From the NCBI RefSeq assembly GCF_030295915.1, contig NZ_AP027361.1, positions 868,001 through 932,000 of the forward strand: a DNA stretch of 64,000 nt, read 5' to 3'. A program made the translations under genes and the position numbers. Below the pieces are notes generated by a model, which was given only the letters and a program-made list of their open reading frames with translations, searched no databases and was not told the DNA's origin. Positions 28,139 through 36,397 of this stretch are shown here, piece by piece. This DNA comes from Thalassotalea sediminis (GTDB lineage Bacteria; Pseudomonadota; Gammaproteobacteria; Enterobacterales; Alteromonadaceae). Position 1 is the stretch's first letter. Each line of letters begins with the position of its first letter.

Positions 28139-28487
28139 AACTTAAAACCTTTTCCATGCTCATAAGTGAGCGTTTATATTTAATCCATTTAATAAATGGA
28201 ATGTATTGACTAAAATTTAGTGGGATCTATATCAGCGCGTCAGACATTAAATGAATAGCCGAAAGCCTGGCGAGAAGCTTAAGTGATCGATTTGTATCTA
28301 TGAGTTGTGAAAAATAAAGATCTAAATCGAAAGATTAAGACTGGTTAAAACAACCAAAAACGATCCCTGAAGTTACAATATCAGCAGAAGCGATAGTAGT
28401 TACATTGCTCATTGTCTTGCTCTCCAAGGTGTAGTGAATAGAAGATTAGAATCGCTTTTGCACATAAAAAAGTCAATGTTTTTTTAA
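28139..28487. other. Intergenic leader between aldehyde dehydrogenase and MATE gene
   Basis: It holds a 25-codon ORF at 28335-28412 on the minus strand with a good ribosome site (separate entry). The other part, the 196 bases ahead of the MATE gene, is AT-rich with a short inverted pair around TCCATTTATTAAATGGA. No further ORF was found. Confidence 0.5.
28335..28412 (-). CDS. Putative 25-residue peptide of unknown function
   Basis: A minus-strand ORF beginning ATG AGC AAT GTA, preceded by GGAG nine bases before the start. The peptide begins MSNVTTIASADIV and ends GCFNQS; it has a hydrophobic middle and one Cys five residues from the end. It is 75 bases downstream of the aldehyde dehydrogenase and 196 bases upstream of the MATE gene, all on one strand. 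It could be a small peptide exported or modified with its neighbours, a leader peptide for the transporter, or chance. I do not recognise a family, and there is no double-glycine or known RiPP core motif. Confidence 0.35.
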   Translation of the reverse strand: MSNVTTIASADIVTSGIVFGCFNQS

Positions 28488-29945
28488 CTATTGGTGATAA
28501 AACTTTTGTGTCACGGCTTTTATAATTAAGTAGTCATCAAGGCCATATTTTGAACCTTCTTTGCCAAAGCCTGAATGCTTAATGCCTCCAAATGGTGCTA
28601 TGGGGTGGGATATTGCACTATCATTAACACCTATCATGCCATACTCTAGCGCAGTGGTAACGCGATAAACACGGTTGGCGTTCTCAGTAAATATATAGCT
28701 CGCTAAACCAAATTCAGTATCGTTTGCTTGGTCAATAACTTCGCGCTCTTCATTGAATGTGATTAACGTAAAAAGTGGGCCAAATATTTCACATTGTGTA
28801 ATGTCGATCCCATGGGGAACTTCGTCAATTACCGTAATAGGGTAAAAACTAGAATCAGGAGACTTTGTTAAGCCACCATGAATTAATTTGCCACCATTTT
28901 TGATTGCTGACTCAGCAAGTTGATGCACTTTCTCTGCCGCTTTTTTATGGATCAAGCAGGCAATTTGACTGTCTTGGCATTCGCCATTTCCTTGTTTGAT
29001 CTGCTTTAACGCGGCTACTAATTTTGTTTTAAATGTACTGGCAATATTGTGCTGTAAATAAACTCTATTTGGACTAATACATGTTTGCCCACAATTTCTT
29101 AGTTTTGCAGCGACTAAAGCATCAACTGCATGTTCAATATTAGCGTCATCAAAAACAATAAATGGTGCATTGCCACCCAATTCTAAAGAAACTTTTTTAA
29201 TTGAATTCGCACACTGCTTATTAAGTAATTTGCCAACTTTTGTCGAACCAGTAAAAGTGAATTTATTGATTTTTTTATGCGTTGTTAATTGCTCTCCAAT
29301 CTTTTGTGAGTTAGTACCCACTATTACATTAAAAACACCGTCAGGTATGCCGGCTTGTCTTGCGAGTTCTGCTAATGCCAAGGCGCTTAAAGGAGTTTCT
29401 GATGCGGGTTTAACCACAAATGAGCAGCCAGCCGCTAGTGCAGCCGCAGCTTTGCGCGTGATCATTGCATTAGGAAAATTCCAAGGAGTAATTGCGCCTA
29501 CTACACCAATTGGTTGCTTAATTGTTTGTACAGACTTGTGTTCAATATGGTTTGAGGTTGTATCGCTATAGATTCGCTTTGCCTCTTCAGCAAACCAGTC
29601 AATAAATCCTTTTCCGTAAATTATTTCACCTTTAGCATCAGGTAATGTTTTCCCCTGCTCGCGCGTCATGATCAGCGCAAGATCGTCTTGATGTTGATCT
29701 ATTAATGCTGACCAATTTTGTAAAATTTCTGCTCGTTGAAAAGACGTTTTTTGCTGCCATTTTTTTTGTGCAACGCTAGCCGCTTCAATGGCGTTATCAA
29801 TTTGTTCAGCGGATACTTCGCTTATTTGCGCTATTACCTCATTATTTGCAGGATTATAAACGTCAAATTTATCTAAAGCTTCTTGCCATTGACCATTAAT
29901 AAATGAACAGCTTTTTAATAGGGCGGGAGATTTTAAATCGTTCAT
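28488..29945 (-). CDS. NAD(P)-dependent aldehyde dehydrogenase, succinate-semialdehyde dehydrogenase-like
   Basis: A 485-residue ALDH. The cofactor loop GFTGSTKVG reads here as TFTGSTKVGKLL, the general base Glu is in VSLELGGNAPFIV, the nucleophile Cys in RNCGQTCISPNRVY, and the C-terminal EIFGPLFTLITF and FGLASYIFT are family marks. It resembles GabD-type enzymes that oxidise semialdehydes to dicarboxylates. It diverges from a ketimine reductase-like gene over an operator also found at the hydroxyproline genes, so a role in amino acid or proline-derivative breakdown is likely. A second, more distant ALDH of the same pathway lies at 36398-37921. Confidence 0.9.
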   Translation of the reverse strand: MNDLKSPALLKSCSFINGQWQEALDKFDVYNPANNEVIAQISEVSAEQIDNAIEAASVAQKKWQQKTSFQRAEILQNWSALIDQHQDDLALIMTREQGKTLPDAKGEIIYGKGFIDWFAEEAKRIYSDTTSNHIEHKSVQTIKQPIGVVGAITPWNFPNAMITRKAAAALAAGCSFVVKPASETPLSALALAELARQAGIPDGVFNVIVGTNSQKIGEQLTTHKKINKFTFTGSTKVGKLLNKQCANSIKKVSLELGGNAPFIVFDDANIEHAVDALVAAKLRNCGQTCISPNRVYLQHNIASTFKTKLVAALKQIKQGNGECQDSQIACLIHKKAAEKVHQLAESAIKNGGKLIHGGLTKSPDSSFYPITVIDEVPHGIDITQCEIFGPLFTLITFNEEREVIDQANDTEFGLASYIFTENANRVYRVTTALEYGMIGVNDSAISHPIAPFGGIKHSGFGKEGSKYGLDDYLIIKAVTQKFYHQ

Positions 29946-30032
29946 AACAGTGTCTTTGCGCTAGCAGTATTTGTTATTAGTGTCTCAAAAATAAACAGAT
30001 GAAAAAAGGGGAGTGATAATAATATTTATTAT

Positions 30033-30051
30033 TTGTATACAGTATGCAATA
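30033..30051 (+). promoter_or_regulatory. Operator-like site shared with 34277-34295
   Basis: TTGTATACAGTATGCAATA is an imperfect palindrome (TTGTATAC-A-GTATGCAA, 7 of 8 arm positions paired). It matches 17 of 19 bases at 34277-34295. It lies in the divergent promoter between the aldehyde dehydrogenase and the ketimine reductase-like gene. TTGTATACAA-type palindromes are typical of GntR/FCD regulators, and one is encoded at 38015. Confidence 0.6.
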
Positions 30052-30083
30052 ATCTTCGTATGTTAGTTGGAGTAGAAAAATTT

Positions 30084-31031
30084 ATGCAAAATATTAATGC
30101 AAATATCGTTAATAAAGCGTTGTCATTTCCTAAACTTGTTAAGGCATTGGAAAGTGCCTTTGCTGGCAATGTTACCGTGCCCCCGCGTTTACATTTTGAT
30201 ATGGAAAACCCTAAAGCCAGTAGAGAAACTACATTGTTGATTATGCCTGCTTGGCAATCAGGTAAAGTAGCTGGTGTGAAAATTGTTACCGTGGCACCTG
30301 AAAATGCAACCAAGAACTTACCTTCAATACAAGGGACTTATTTACTTTTTGATGTTGATAATGGCATGTTATTGGCAACGATGGACGCACCTACACTTAC
30401 GGCAAAGCGCACCGCAGCAGCCTCTGCATTGGCATCAAGCTATCTTTCGCGTAAAGATAGTGAATCATTATTAATGATAGGAACGGGCACTTTATCACCA
30501 CAATTGATCACTGCTCACACGTCTGTTAGGCCAATTAAACGAGTGAAGGTATGGGGGCGTAATGTAGAAAAAGCGCAACGTGTATGTGACGCAGTTGCAC
30601 ATTTAAATATTGACTGTCAGGCCGTTGAGTCAATCGAAGAAAACATTGCAGATGCTGATATTGTTTCTTGTGCCACACTTAGCCAGACTGCGTTAATAAA
30701 AGGTGAGTGGTTAACGCCAGGGCAGCACTTAGATATGGTTGGCGCATATCGTCCGGATATGAGAGAAATGGATGATCAATGCTTAAAGAAAGCATCCATT
30801 TACGTAGATAATGTTGAAAGTGCAGTGAGAGAAACAGGTGATTTGGCTATACCATTGGCAAATGGCGTAATCACACTCGAGGATATTAAAGCAGATTTAT
30901 TTGCTCTGTGTAAGAATGATTACTTTGTTAAACGCTCGCCAACAGAAATTACCATATTTAAGTCTGTAGGACATGCCCTTGAAGACCTTGCGGCAGCCAA
31001 TGTGGTAGTCGAATATGTCAAATCAGCCTAA
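30084..31031 (+). CDS. Ornithine cyclodeaminase/mu-crystallin family protein, probable delta1-pyrroline-2-carboxylate reductase
   Basis: About 315 residues: a substrate-binding half with PPRLHFDM and LLIMPAWQSGKVAGVKIVTV, then a Rossmann half (LLMIGTGTLSPQLITAH, WGRNVEKAQRV, VSCATLSQTALIKGEWL, HLDMVGAYRPDMREMD). This family includes ornithine cyclodeaminase, alanine dehydrogenase and ketimine reductases; proteins clustered with hydroxyproline or proline racemase genes usually reduce delta1-pyrroline-2-carboxylate to L-proline. I start at the ATG with GGAG upstream; a TTG at 30033 would lie inside the operator. Its role is inferred from neighbours. Confidence 0.82.
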   Translation: MQNINANIVNKALSFPKLVKALESAFAGNVTVPPRLHFDMENPKASRETTLLIMPAWQSGKVAGVKIVTVAPENATKNLPSIQGTYLLFDVDNGMLLATMDAPTLTAKRTAAASALASSYLSRKDSESLLMIGTGTLSPQLITAHTSVRPIKRVKVWGRNVEKAQRVCDAVAHLNIDCQAVESIEENIADADIVSCATLSQTALIKGEWLTPGQHLDMVGAYRPDMREMDDQCLKKASIYVDNVESAVRETGDLAIPLANGVITLEDIKADLFALCKNDYFVKRSPTEITIFKSVGHALEDLAAANVVVEYVKSA

Positions 31032-31177
31032 CGGAATATTACTAGAAAGTAATCAACCGTAGACTTTTTAACAACGATATTATGTTAACATTTTGTAATA
31101 TAAAGGAGTATTTGTTGACATTCAGCATATAGCTGCTTTTAATTAGATTATTGTTTGCTTGATAAAGCTAGTTTTGA

Positions 31178-32746
31178 ATGAGTTCAACAGTTTCTTTTAA
31201 TAATAGGTTAAGCCGTAGAGTCTTAATTTATATTTTGTTATGTAGCTCATTGTTATCGCTAGTGTCTACGTCAATACAACTTTATTCAGCTTATCAAAAG
31301 GATATTGTCCGTTTAAATCAGCAAATGGACAATATCGAATCAAGTTACCTTCAGTCGATATCAACAAGTCTATGGGACTTTAATGAGCCTCTTGTACAGC
31401 AGCAGATCCAAGGTATTGTAAATTTACCTAATGTGAAGTTTGTTGAAATAACGACTGGTTTCGGCAAAATTTATAAAAATGGTGACGAGAACGTCGAAGC
31501 GATGAAAGTTGTGGAGTATCCGATTTTCTACGGTGAAAACGATTTAGGAGTCATTAAAATATCGTCAGATTATGAAGATATTTACCAAAACATTCGTGAG
31601 CAAGCCGGTTTTATCGTGACTTCTGAGTCTATAAAAACATTTATTGTTGCGTTTTGTATTATGTTCATTGTTCATTGGGTAATTACAAGGCACATTTATC
31701 AGATAACGAGCTATTCTCAGCAGATCAACTCTGAAACATTAGATACCCCCTTAACATTGCAAAATCGCAGTGAAAATACTGATGAGCTTGATGATCTTGC
31801 CGATGCGATTAATAAAATGCGGATCGCGCTTAAAAATGACATTGTTAAACTCGAAGAAGCTGAAAATGCATTGATTAAGCTTAATGGTGAACTTGAAATT
31901 AAAGTCTATGATCGTACGTCGAAATTAGCCGCGAGTAATCAACAACTGCAACAATCTTTAGACGACCTTACTTTAGCTAAAGATCAGCTTGTGCAGTCTG
32001 AGAAAATGGCCTCTTTAGGACAGCTAGTGGCAGGTGTTGCACACGAAGTTAATACCCCTTTAGGTATATGTGTTACATCTATTTCCGCGTTAAAAGAAAA
32101 GGTTATAGAGCTAAATAGTGCTGTTGAGAATGAAAACTTAACAAAGTCTCAACTGACTAATACGCTTTCTTTACTTGTTGAGTATCAAGAGATTATCGAA
32201 CGTAGTCTAAACAAGTCGGTTGAATTGATTAGAGGGTTTAAGTCAGTTGCGGTTGAACAGCACACAGATCCTGAATTAGAAATAAACTTAGCACAGCATG
32301 TTCACGATGTTGTAAATACGGTTAAAACACTCTTTAAGAGAAAACATTACACCATTAATTTATCAGTTGATGAGCATTTAAAGCTGGTGACTTATCCAAG
32401 TGCATGGAACCAGATTTTAACCAACTTCCTTACGAACTCTCATGTGCATGGTTTTGAAGATCGAGACAAGGGTGAAATATCCATTGAATTTGTAGAAAAA
32501 AATGGCTTCTTAACTTTGTTATATAGCGATGACGGTAAAGGGTTATCGGCAGATATAAGAAAACGTATTTTTGATCCTTTCGTGACTACTAAACGAGGTC
32601 AAGGGGGCTCTGGGTTAGGAATGAACATTGTTTATAACCTTGTTACGGCAAAGCTGGGTGGCACAATAAAGTGCTTAGACACTGAGAAAGGCTGTAGTTT
32701 TCAAGTAAAAGTGCCTATCGCAGAAAAGAACACATTAGCAGGCTAA
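31178..32746 (+). CDS. Membrane sensor histidine kinase
   Basis: A 522-residue kinase: helix 1 (about 14-36), a periplasmic sensor (about 37-155), helix 2 (about 160-180), a HAMP-like stretch, a coiled coil (LTLAKDQLVQSEKMASLGQLVAG) and the H-box VAHEVNTPLGICVTSI. ATP-binding motifs are NQILTNFLTNSHVHGF, DDGKGLS and GGSGLGMNIVYNLV. There is no receiver domain and no response regulator nearby. The catalytic half closely resembles the GAF kinase at 40891, so the two probably feed one regulator elsewhere. It sits inside the hydroxyproline region without an obvious link. A terminator overlaps its last codons. Confidence 0.9.
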   Translation: MSSTVSFNNRLSRRVLIYILLCSSLLSLVSTSIQLYSAYQKDIVRLNQQMDNIESSYLQSISTSLWDFNEPLVQQQIQGIVNLPNVKFVEITTGFGKIYKNGDENVEAMKVVEYPIFYGENDLGVIKISSDYEDIYQNIREQAGFIVTSESIKTFIVAFCIMFIVHWVITRHIYQITSYSQQINSETLDTPLTLQNRSENTDELDDLADAINKMRIALKNDIVKLEEAENALIKLNGELEIKVYDRTSKLAASNQQLQQSLDDLTLAKDQLVQSEKMASLGQLVAGVAHEVNTPLGICVTSISALKEKVIELNSAVENENLTKSQLTNTLSLLVEYQEIIERSLNKSVELIRGFKSVAVEQHTDPELEINLAQHVHDVVNTVKTLFKRKHYTINLSVDEHLKLVTYPSAWNQILTNFLTNSHVHGFEDRDKGEISIEFVEKNGFLTLLYSDDGKGLSADIRKRIFDPFVTTKRGQGGSGLGMNIVYNLVTAKLGGTIKCLDTEKGCSFQVKVPIAEKNTLAG

Positions 32747-32763
32747 AAGCCTTAAATGTGTTC
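32728..32763. terminator. Bidirectional terminator overlapping the end of the kinase gene
   Basis: GAACACATT pairs with AATGTGTTC, and AGGC with GCCT inside it; the stop codon lies in the loop region. The convergent oxidoreductase gene ends 11 bases further on. Confidence 0.7.
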
Positions 32764-32773
32764 TTGTTGTGTA

Positions 32774-34036
32774 TTAATGATTAAATCGGCTGATACAAAA
32801 AGGGGATAGATCAACCTCTGTTTTTTCACCATCTAATATTTGCCCAACGAGTTTTCCCGTAATCGCGCCTAATGTTAGGCCTAAATGCTGATGTCCAAAT
32901 GCAAACACAATATTATCATGATCAGGTGCTTTGCATATTACAGGCAATGAATCTGGTAATGATGGCCTAAAGCCGAGCCAGCCTTCTGCATCTATTTGCT
33001 CTTTTTTAACCATATTATTGATGATGTGAGTAGCATTGTTGTAAAGCATATCGATACGCTTTTTATTTTTTTTCTCGGTTAGTCCTGCAAACTCAACAGT
33101 GCCCGCAAGCCTTAATCCATGTGTCATTGGCGTGATAATAAATTTTCGCTCTGCAGAGGCAATAGGGCGATTAAATGTTGCTGCTGTTGTTTTGGGTAAA
33201 TCGAGACTATAACCACGTTCGCTTTCAAGTGGCAGGTAATAGCCAAGTGCGTGAGTAAATTTCTTAGACCATGCCCCCGCGGCGACTACTATTTTATCAA
33301 AGCATAACGTTTCATATTGTGTAATGACGCTAGTTCCTTGCTCAAAATGATTGATAGCCTTGATGTCTTGTTGCTTAAAAACAACACCTAATGACTGTGC
33401 ATAGGCAAATAGTGATTGGCTTAAGGCTAAAGGATTTAATGTATGAGCGACGTTTTTGAAATATAACGCGTAATTTATATTGTCGGATAAACCAGGTTCA
33501 AGTTGTTTTATTTGTGCTTTATCGAGTAAGTCTACCGCTATATTTTCTGCTACATAAGTTTGCTGGCAACGCTTAATCTCTTCAACTGGGGTATTTTCAA
33601 AAACGAGTAAACTACCTTGTTGCACGAAAAGATCCGTCGCGTTTGCTTTGGACAGTAGTGATTTATAACTAGCAATTGCTCTTTCATTTAGTGTACGTAG
33701 GGCACTTGTGTTCTGTTTACGTTTTTTATTTACCATGTTGCAGATAAATTTAATAAACCAAGGGAGCGCCTTTGGTAGGTATTTTGGCGATATAGCGACA
33801 GGTCCTAATGGACTTAATAGCATCTTTGGCAGTTGCCAAAGTAAGGAAAGTTCTGCTAACGGAAAAACTTGTTCGGTAGCAAAATGTCCAGCGTTTGCCT
33901 TGGAACACCCTTCGCCAATGGCTCGGTTATCAAAAACGGTGACGTGATAACCGCGTTCTTGTAACTCAATGGCACTGTTTATACCAATAATACCGGCACC
34001 GATAATCGCAACGCTTACCGCGTTATCATTTGTCAT
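32774..34036 (-). CDS. FAD-dependent D-amino acid dehydrogenase, probable D-hydroxyproline dehydrogenase
   Basis: About 420 residues of the DadA/DAO family. The FAD Rossmann motif VAIIGAGIIGINSAIELQERGYHVTVFD is at the N-terminus, KIVVAAGAWSKKF in the middle and GHQHLGLTLGAITGKLVGQIL at the end. Divergence from the DapA-family deaminase, with the epimerase and semialdehyde dehydrogenase following, makes it the likely enzyme oxidising cis-4-hydroxy-D-proline to delta1-pyrroline-4-hydroxy-2-carboxylate, passing electrons to the respiratory chain. I start at ATG 34036; a TTG at 34066 adds ten Lys/Gly-rich residues. D-proline or other D-amino acids are alternative substrates. Confidence 0.85.
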   Translation of the reverse strand: MTNDNAVSVAIIGAGIIGINSAIELQERGYHVTVFDNRAIGEGCSKANAGHFATEQVFPLAELSLLWQLPKMLLSPLGPVAISPKYLPKALPWFIKFICNMVNKKRKQNTSALRTLNERAIASYKSLLSKANATDLFVQQGSLLVFENTPVEEIKRCQQTYVAENIAVDLLDKAQIKQLEPGLSDNINYALYFKNVAHTLNPLALSQSLFAYAQSLGVVFKQQDIKAINHFEQGTSVITQYETLCFDKIVVAAGAWSKKFTHALGYYLPLESERGYSLDLPKTTAATFNRPIASAERKFIITPMTHGLRLAGTVEFAGLTEKKNKKRIDMLYNNATHIINNMVKKEQIDAEGWLGFRPSLPDSLPVICKAPDHDNIVFAFGHQHLGLTLGAITGKLVGQILDGEKTEVDLSPFCISRFNH

Positions 34037-34352
34037 TTTACTTTTACCTTTACCTTTAAAAAACAATTCACCTAATTAATCTCGTATTCATTGTGTTAAA
34101 ACTCTTCGTTATTTGTAGAAAAGATACGTTTACTCAAGAAAAAAATGTTGCTACTACGTCTAATCGATGTAGGTCACATTACTAAATTTTTTAAGTTATT
34201 GATGTGAAATAACTTAATCTTGAATAATTTACTCTGAATAACTTTTTTATACATTATACTTGTCTAATGTGATTTATTGTATACAATATGCGATATTAAT
34301 TCTAGCGAATAATATTGAAAGCTAGTTTCTCATAACAAAGTGGTAGATATAG
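34037..34352. other. Divergent promoter region of the hydroxyproline genes
   Basis: The 316 bases between the oxidoreductase and the deaminase are AT-rich and carry the operator-like site at 34277-34295, about 60 bases before the deaminase start. No ORF was seen. Confidence 0.6.
34276..34295 (+). promoter_or_regulatory. Operator-like site with ATTGTATACAAT palindrome
   Basis: TTGTATACAATATGCGATA (34277-34295) matches 17 of 19 bases of the site at 30033-30051; the first twelve bases from 34276 are a perfect palindrome. Both copies lie between divergent genes of the same catabolic region, so the GntR/FCD protein at 38015 is the natural candidate to bind them. Confidence 0.6.
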
Positions 34353-35270
34353 ATGATGAATATTAATTGGCGTGGTGTATATCCAGCGGTTACAACGCAA
34401 TACAATGATGACTTTTCAATTAACTTTGCAGCAACGCAAGCAATGGTTGATTCGTTAATAAAAGAAGGTGTTGACGGTATAATTGCCTTAGGAACTGTAG
34501 GTGAAAATTGTTCTCATACAAGAGAAGAAAAGCAAGCAGTATTAAAGGCGATTATCGACGTTGTTGCCGGACGTGTACCTGTAATCTCTGGTGTTGCAGA
34601 AACGACAACGCAGTTTGCAATTGAATATTCACAAATGTGTGAAGAAATCGGTATTGATGGGCTTATGGTTCTGCCTGGTATGGTATACCGTTCAACAGAA
34701 GCAGAAGCTATCCATCACTATCAACAAATAGCACGTAACTGCCAGTTACCGATCATGATTTATAATAATCCCGTAACCTATGGCGTCGATGTTTCAATTG
34801 AAGGTATGAAGGTACTTGCTAATGAAGCAAATATTGTTTCTATTAAAGAGGCTACCGAAGATACTCGTCGTATTTCTGAGTTATACGCGGCCTTTGGCGA
34901 TCGCTTTATCGTTTTTGGTGGTGTTGATGATATTGCCTTAGAAAGCCTAATGCTTGGCTGTACAGGTTGGATTTCAGGACTAACAAATGTATTTCCACAA
35001 GAGTCAGTTGCTATTTTTAAGCTCGCTGAACAAGGTCGTTATCAAGAAGCATTAGAAATTTGGCGTTGGTTCTTACCTTTATTGCGCTTGGATACCATTC
35101 CTACGCTTGTCCAATGTATTAAATTTTGTGAACAGTTAGCAGGTAGAGGTAGTGAAGTTACGCGTGCACCAAGAATGCCTTTAACGGGGGAAGAGCGCCT
35201 GCGTGTAGAAAGGTTATTTAATGAGGCAATGGCAACACGTATTGATTTAAGTAAGTTCAATTTAGATTAA
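34353..35270 (+). CDS. DapA-family lyase, probable delta1-pyrroline-4-hydroxy-2-carboxylate deaminase
   Basis: A 305-residue TIM-barrel protein of the dihydrodipicolinate synthase superfamily. It has GVYPAVTTQYNDDFSIN, GTVGENCSHTREEK, the Tyr of PIMIYNNPVTYGVDV and the Schiff-base Lys in NIVSIKEATED. True DapA is usually shorter and elsewhere; with a hydroxyproline epimerase 85 bases downstream and a semialdehyde dehydrogenase beyond, this is most likely the deaminase giving alpha-ketoglutarate semialdehyde and ammonia. A weak hairpin follows it. The two ATGs at 34353 and 34356 cannot be told apart. Confidence 0.87.
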   Translation: MMNINWRGVYPAVTTQYNDDFSINFAATQAMVDSLIKEGVDGIIALGTVGENCSHTREEKQAVLKAIIDVVAGRVPVISGVAETTTQFAIEYSQMCEEIGIDGLMVLPGMVYRSTEAEAIHHYQQIARNCQLPIMIYNNPVTYGVDVSIEGMKVLANEANIVSIKEATEDTRRISELYAAFGDRFIVFGGVDDIALESLMLGCTGWISGLTNVFPQESVAIFKLAEQGRYQEALEIWRWFLPLLRLDTIPTLVQCIKFCEQLAGRGSEVTRAPRMPLTGEERLRVERLFNEAMATRIDLSKFNLD

Positions 35271-35305
35271 CGCGACATAATATCTAATAAGTTAACGATT
35301 GATAT

Positions 35306-35327
35306 AAGCGAGGTATGCCTCGCTTTG
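35306..35327 (+). terminator. Hairpin between deaminase and epimerase genes
   Basis: AAGCGAGG-TATG-CCTCGCTT followed by TGTTAG. The T tract is poor, so it may only reduce readthrough or protect the upstream mRNA. Confidence 0.55.
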
Positions 35328-35354
35328 TTAGTCTTGTTTTAGTTTAGGACTTTA

Positions 35355-36368
35355 ATGAACAAAGGCACCTTTTTTTGTATTGACGCACACACGTGCGGTA
35401 ATCCTGTTCGCTTAGTTACCAGTGGACACCCTAATTTAAAGGGGGAGTCTATGAGTGAAAAGCGTCAGAGCTTTTTAGCGGAGCATGATTGGATCAGACA
35501 AGGCTTAATGTTTGAACCTCGCGGTCATGACATGATGTCTGGGGCATTTTTATATCCCCCATGTAGTGATAATGCCGATGCATCCATTTTATTTATTGAA
35601 ACATCTGGCTGTTTACCCATGTGTGGCCATGGCACCATAGGTGCTGTTACAGCAGCCATTGAGGCTGGCCTGTTATCGCCTAAAACGCCAGGAAAATTGG
35701 TCATAGACGTACCTGCAGGCCAAATAAATGTTGAATATGGCATGCAGGATAATAAGGTTACATTTGTAAAAGTTTACAATGTGGCTGCCTATCTAGCATA
35801 TCAAAATATTACCTTAAATATTCCCGGTTTAGGTGAGCTTAACGTTGATATTTCTTATGGTGGAAACTATTACGTCATTGTCGAGCCTCAACAACATTTT
35901 CCAGGTATAGATGTTTGGAGTGCGGCCGAAATATTGCGTTGGAGTCCAATTGTAAGAGCAATCGCAAGTGAAACGGTAAACTGTCAACATCCAGAAGATC
36001 CAACCGTTAACGGCGTTAGTCATGTGTTATGGACGGGTACGCCACAAAATGAAAATTCTGATGGTGCGAATGCCGTATTTTATGGTGATAAAGCCATAGA
36101 TCGTTCGCCTTGTGGCACAGGCACAAGTGCTCGTATGGCGCAACTGTTTGCTAGAGGAAAACTGGCTATTGGCGACGATTATACACACGAAAGTTATATA
36201 GGGAGCCAGTTTATTGGCCATATCGAAGATACGGTTATATTAGATACCCCGCAAGGTAAAATAACCGCAATTAAACCAAGCATACAAGGTTGGGCCAAAG
36301 TATTTGGCAAGAACTGTATTACTATAGACGATGATGATCCATACGCCTTAGGTTTTACGGTTAAGTAA
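35355..36368 (+). CDS. 4-hydroxyproline 2-epimerase (proline racemase family)
   Basis: A 337-residue cofactor-free epimerase that interconverts trans-4-hydroxy-L-proline and cis-4-hydroxy-D-proline. Both catalytic cysteines are present: Cys90 in MCGHGTIG and Cys253 in SPCGTGTSAR. The second Cys separates it from trans-3-hydroxyproline dehydratases, which carry Thr there. DAHTCGNPVRLV and FEPRGHDMMSGAF are further family marks. It is the first step of the pathway formed with the neighbouring deaminase, D-amino acid dehydrogenase and ALDH. No substrate transporter gene is visible in the cluster. Confidence 0.92.
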   Translation: MNKGTFFCIDAHTCGNPVRLVTSGHPNLKGESMSEKRQSFLAEHDWIRQGLMFEPRGHDMMSGAFLYPPCSDNADASILFIETSGCLPMCGHGTIGAVTAAIEAGLLSPKTPGKLVIDVPAGQINVEYGMQDNKVTFVKVYNVAAYLAYQNITLNIPGLGELNVDISYGGNYYVIVEPQQHFPGIDVWSAAEILRWSPIVRAIASETVNCQHPEDPTVNGVSHVLWTGTPQNENSDGANAVFYGDKAIDRSPCGTGTSARMAQLFARGKLAIGDDYTHESYIGSQFIGHIEDTVILDTPQGKITAIKPSIQGWAKVFGKNCITIDDDDPYALGFTVK

Positions 36369-36397
36369 TTTATTTTAAAAACGAAAGTGAGGCAAAA

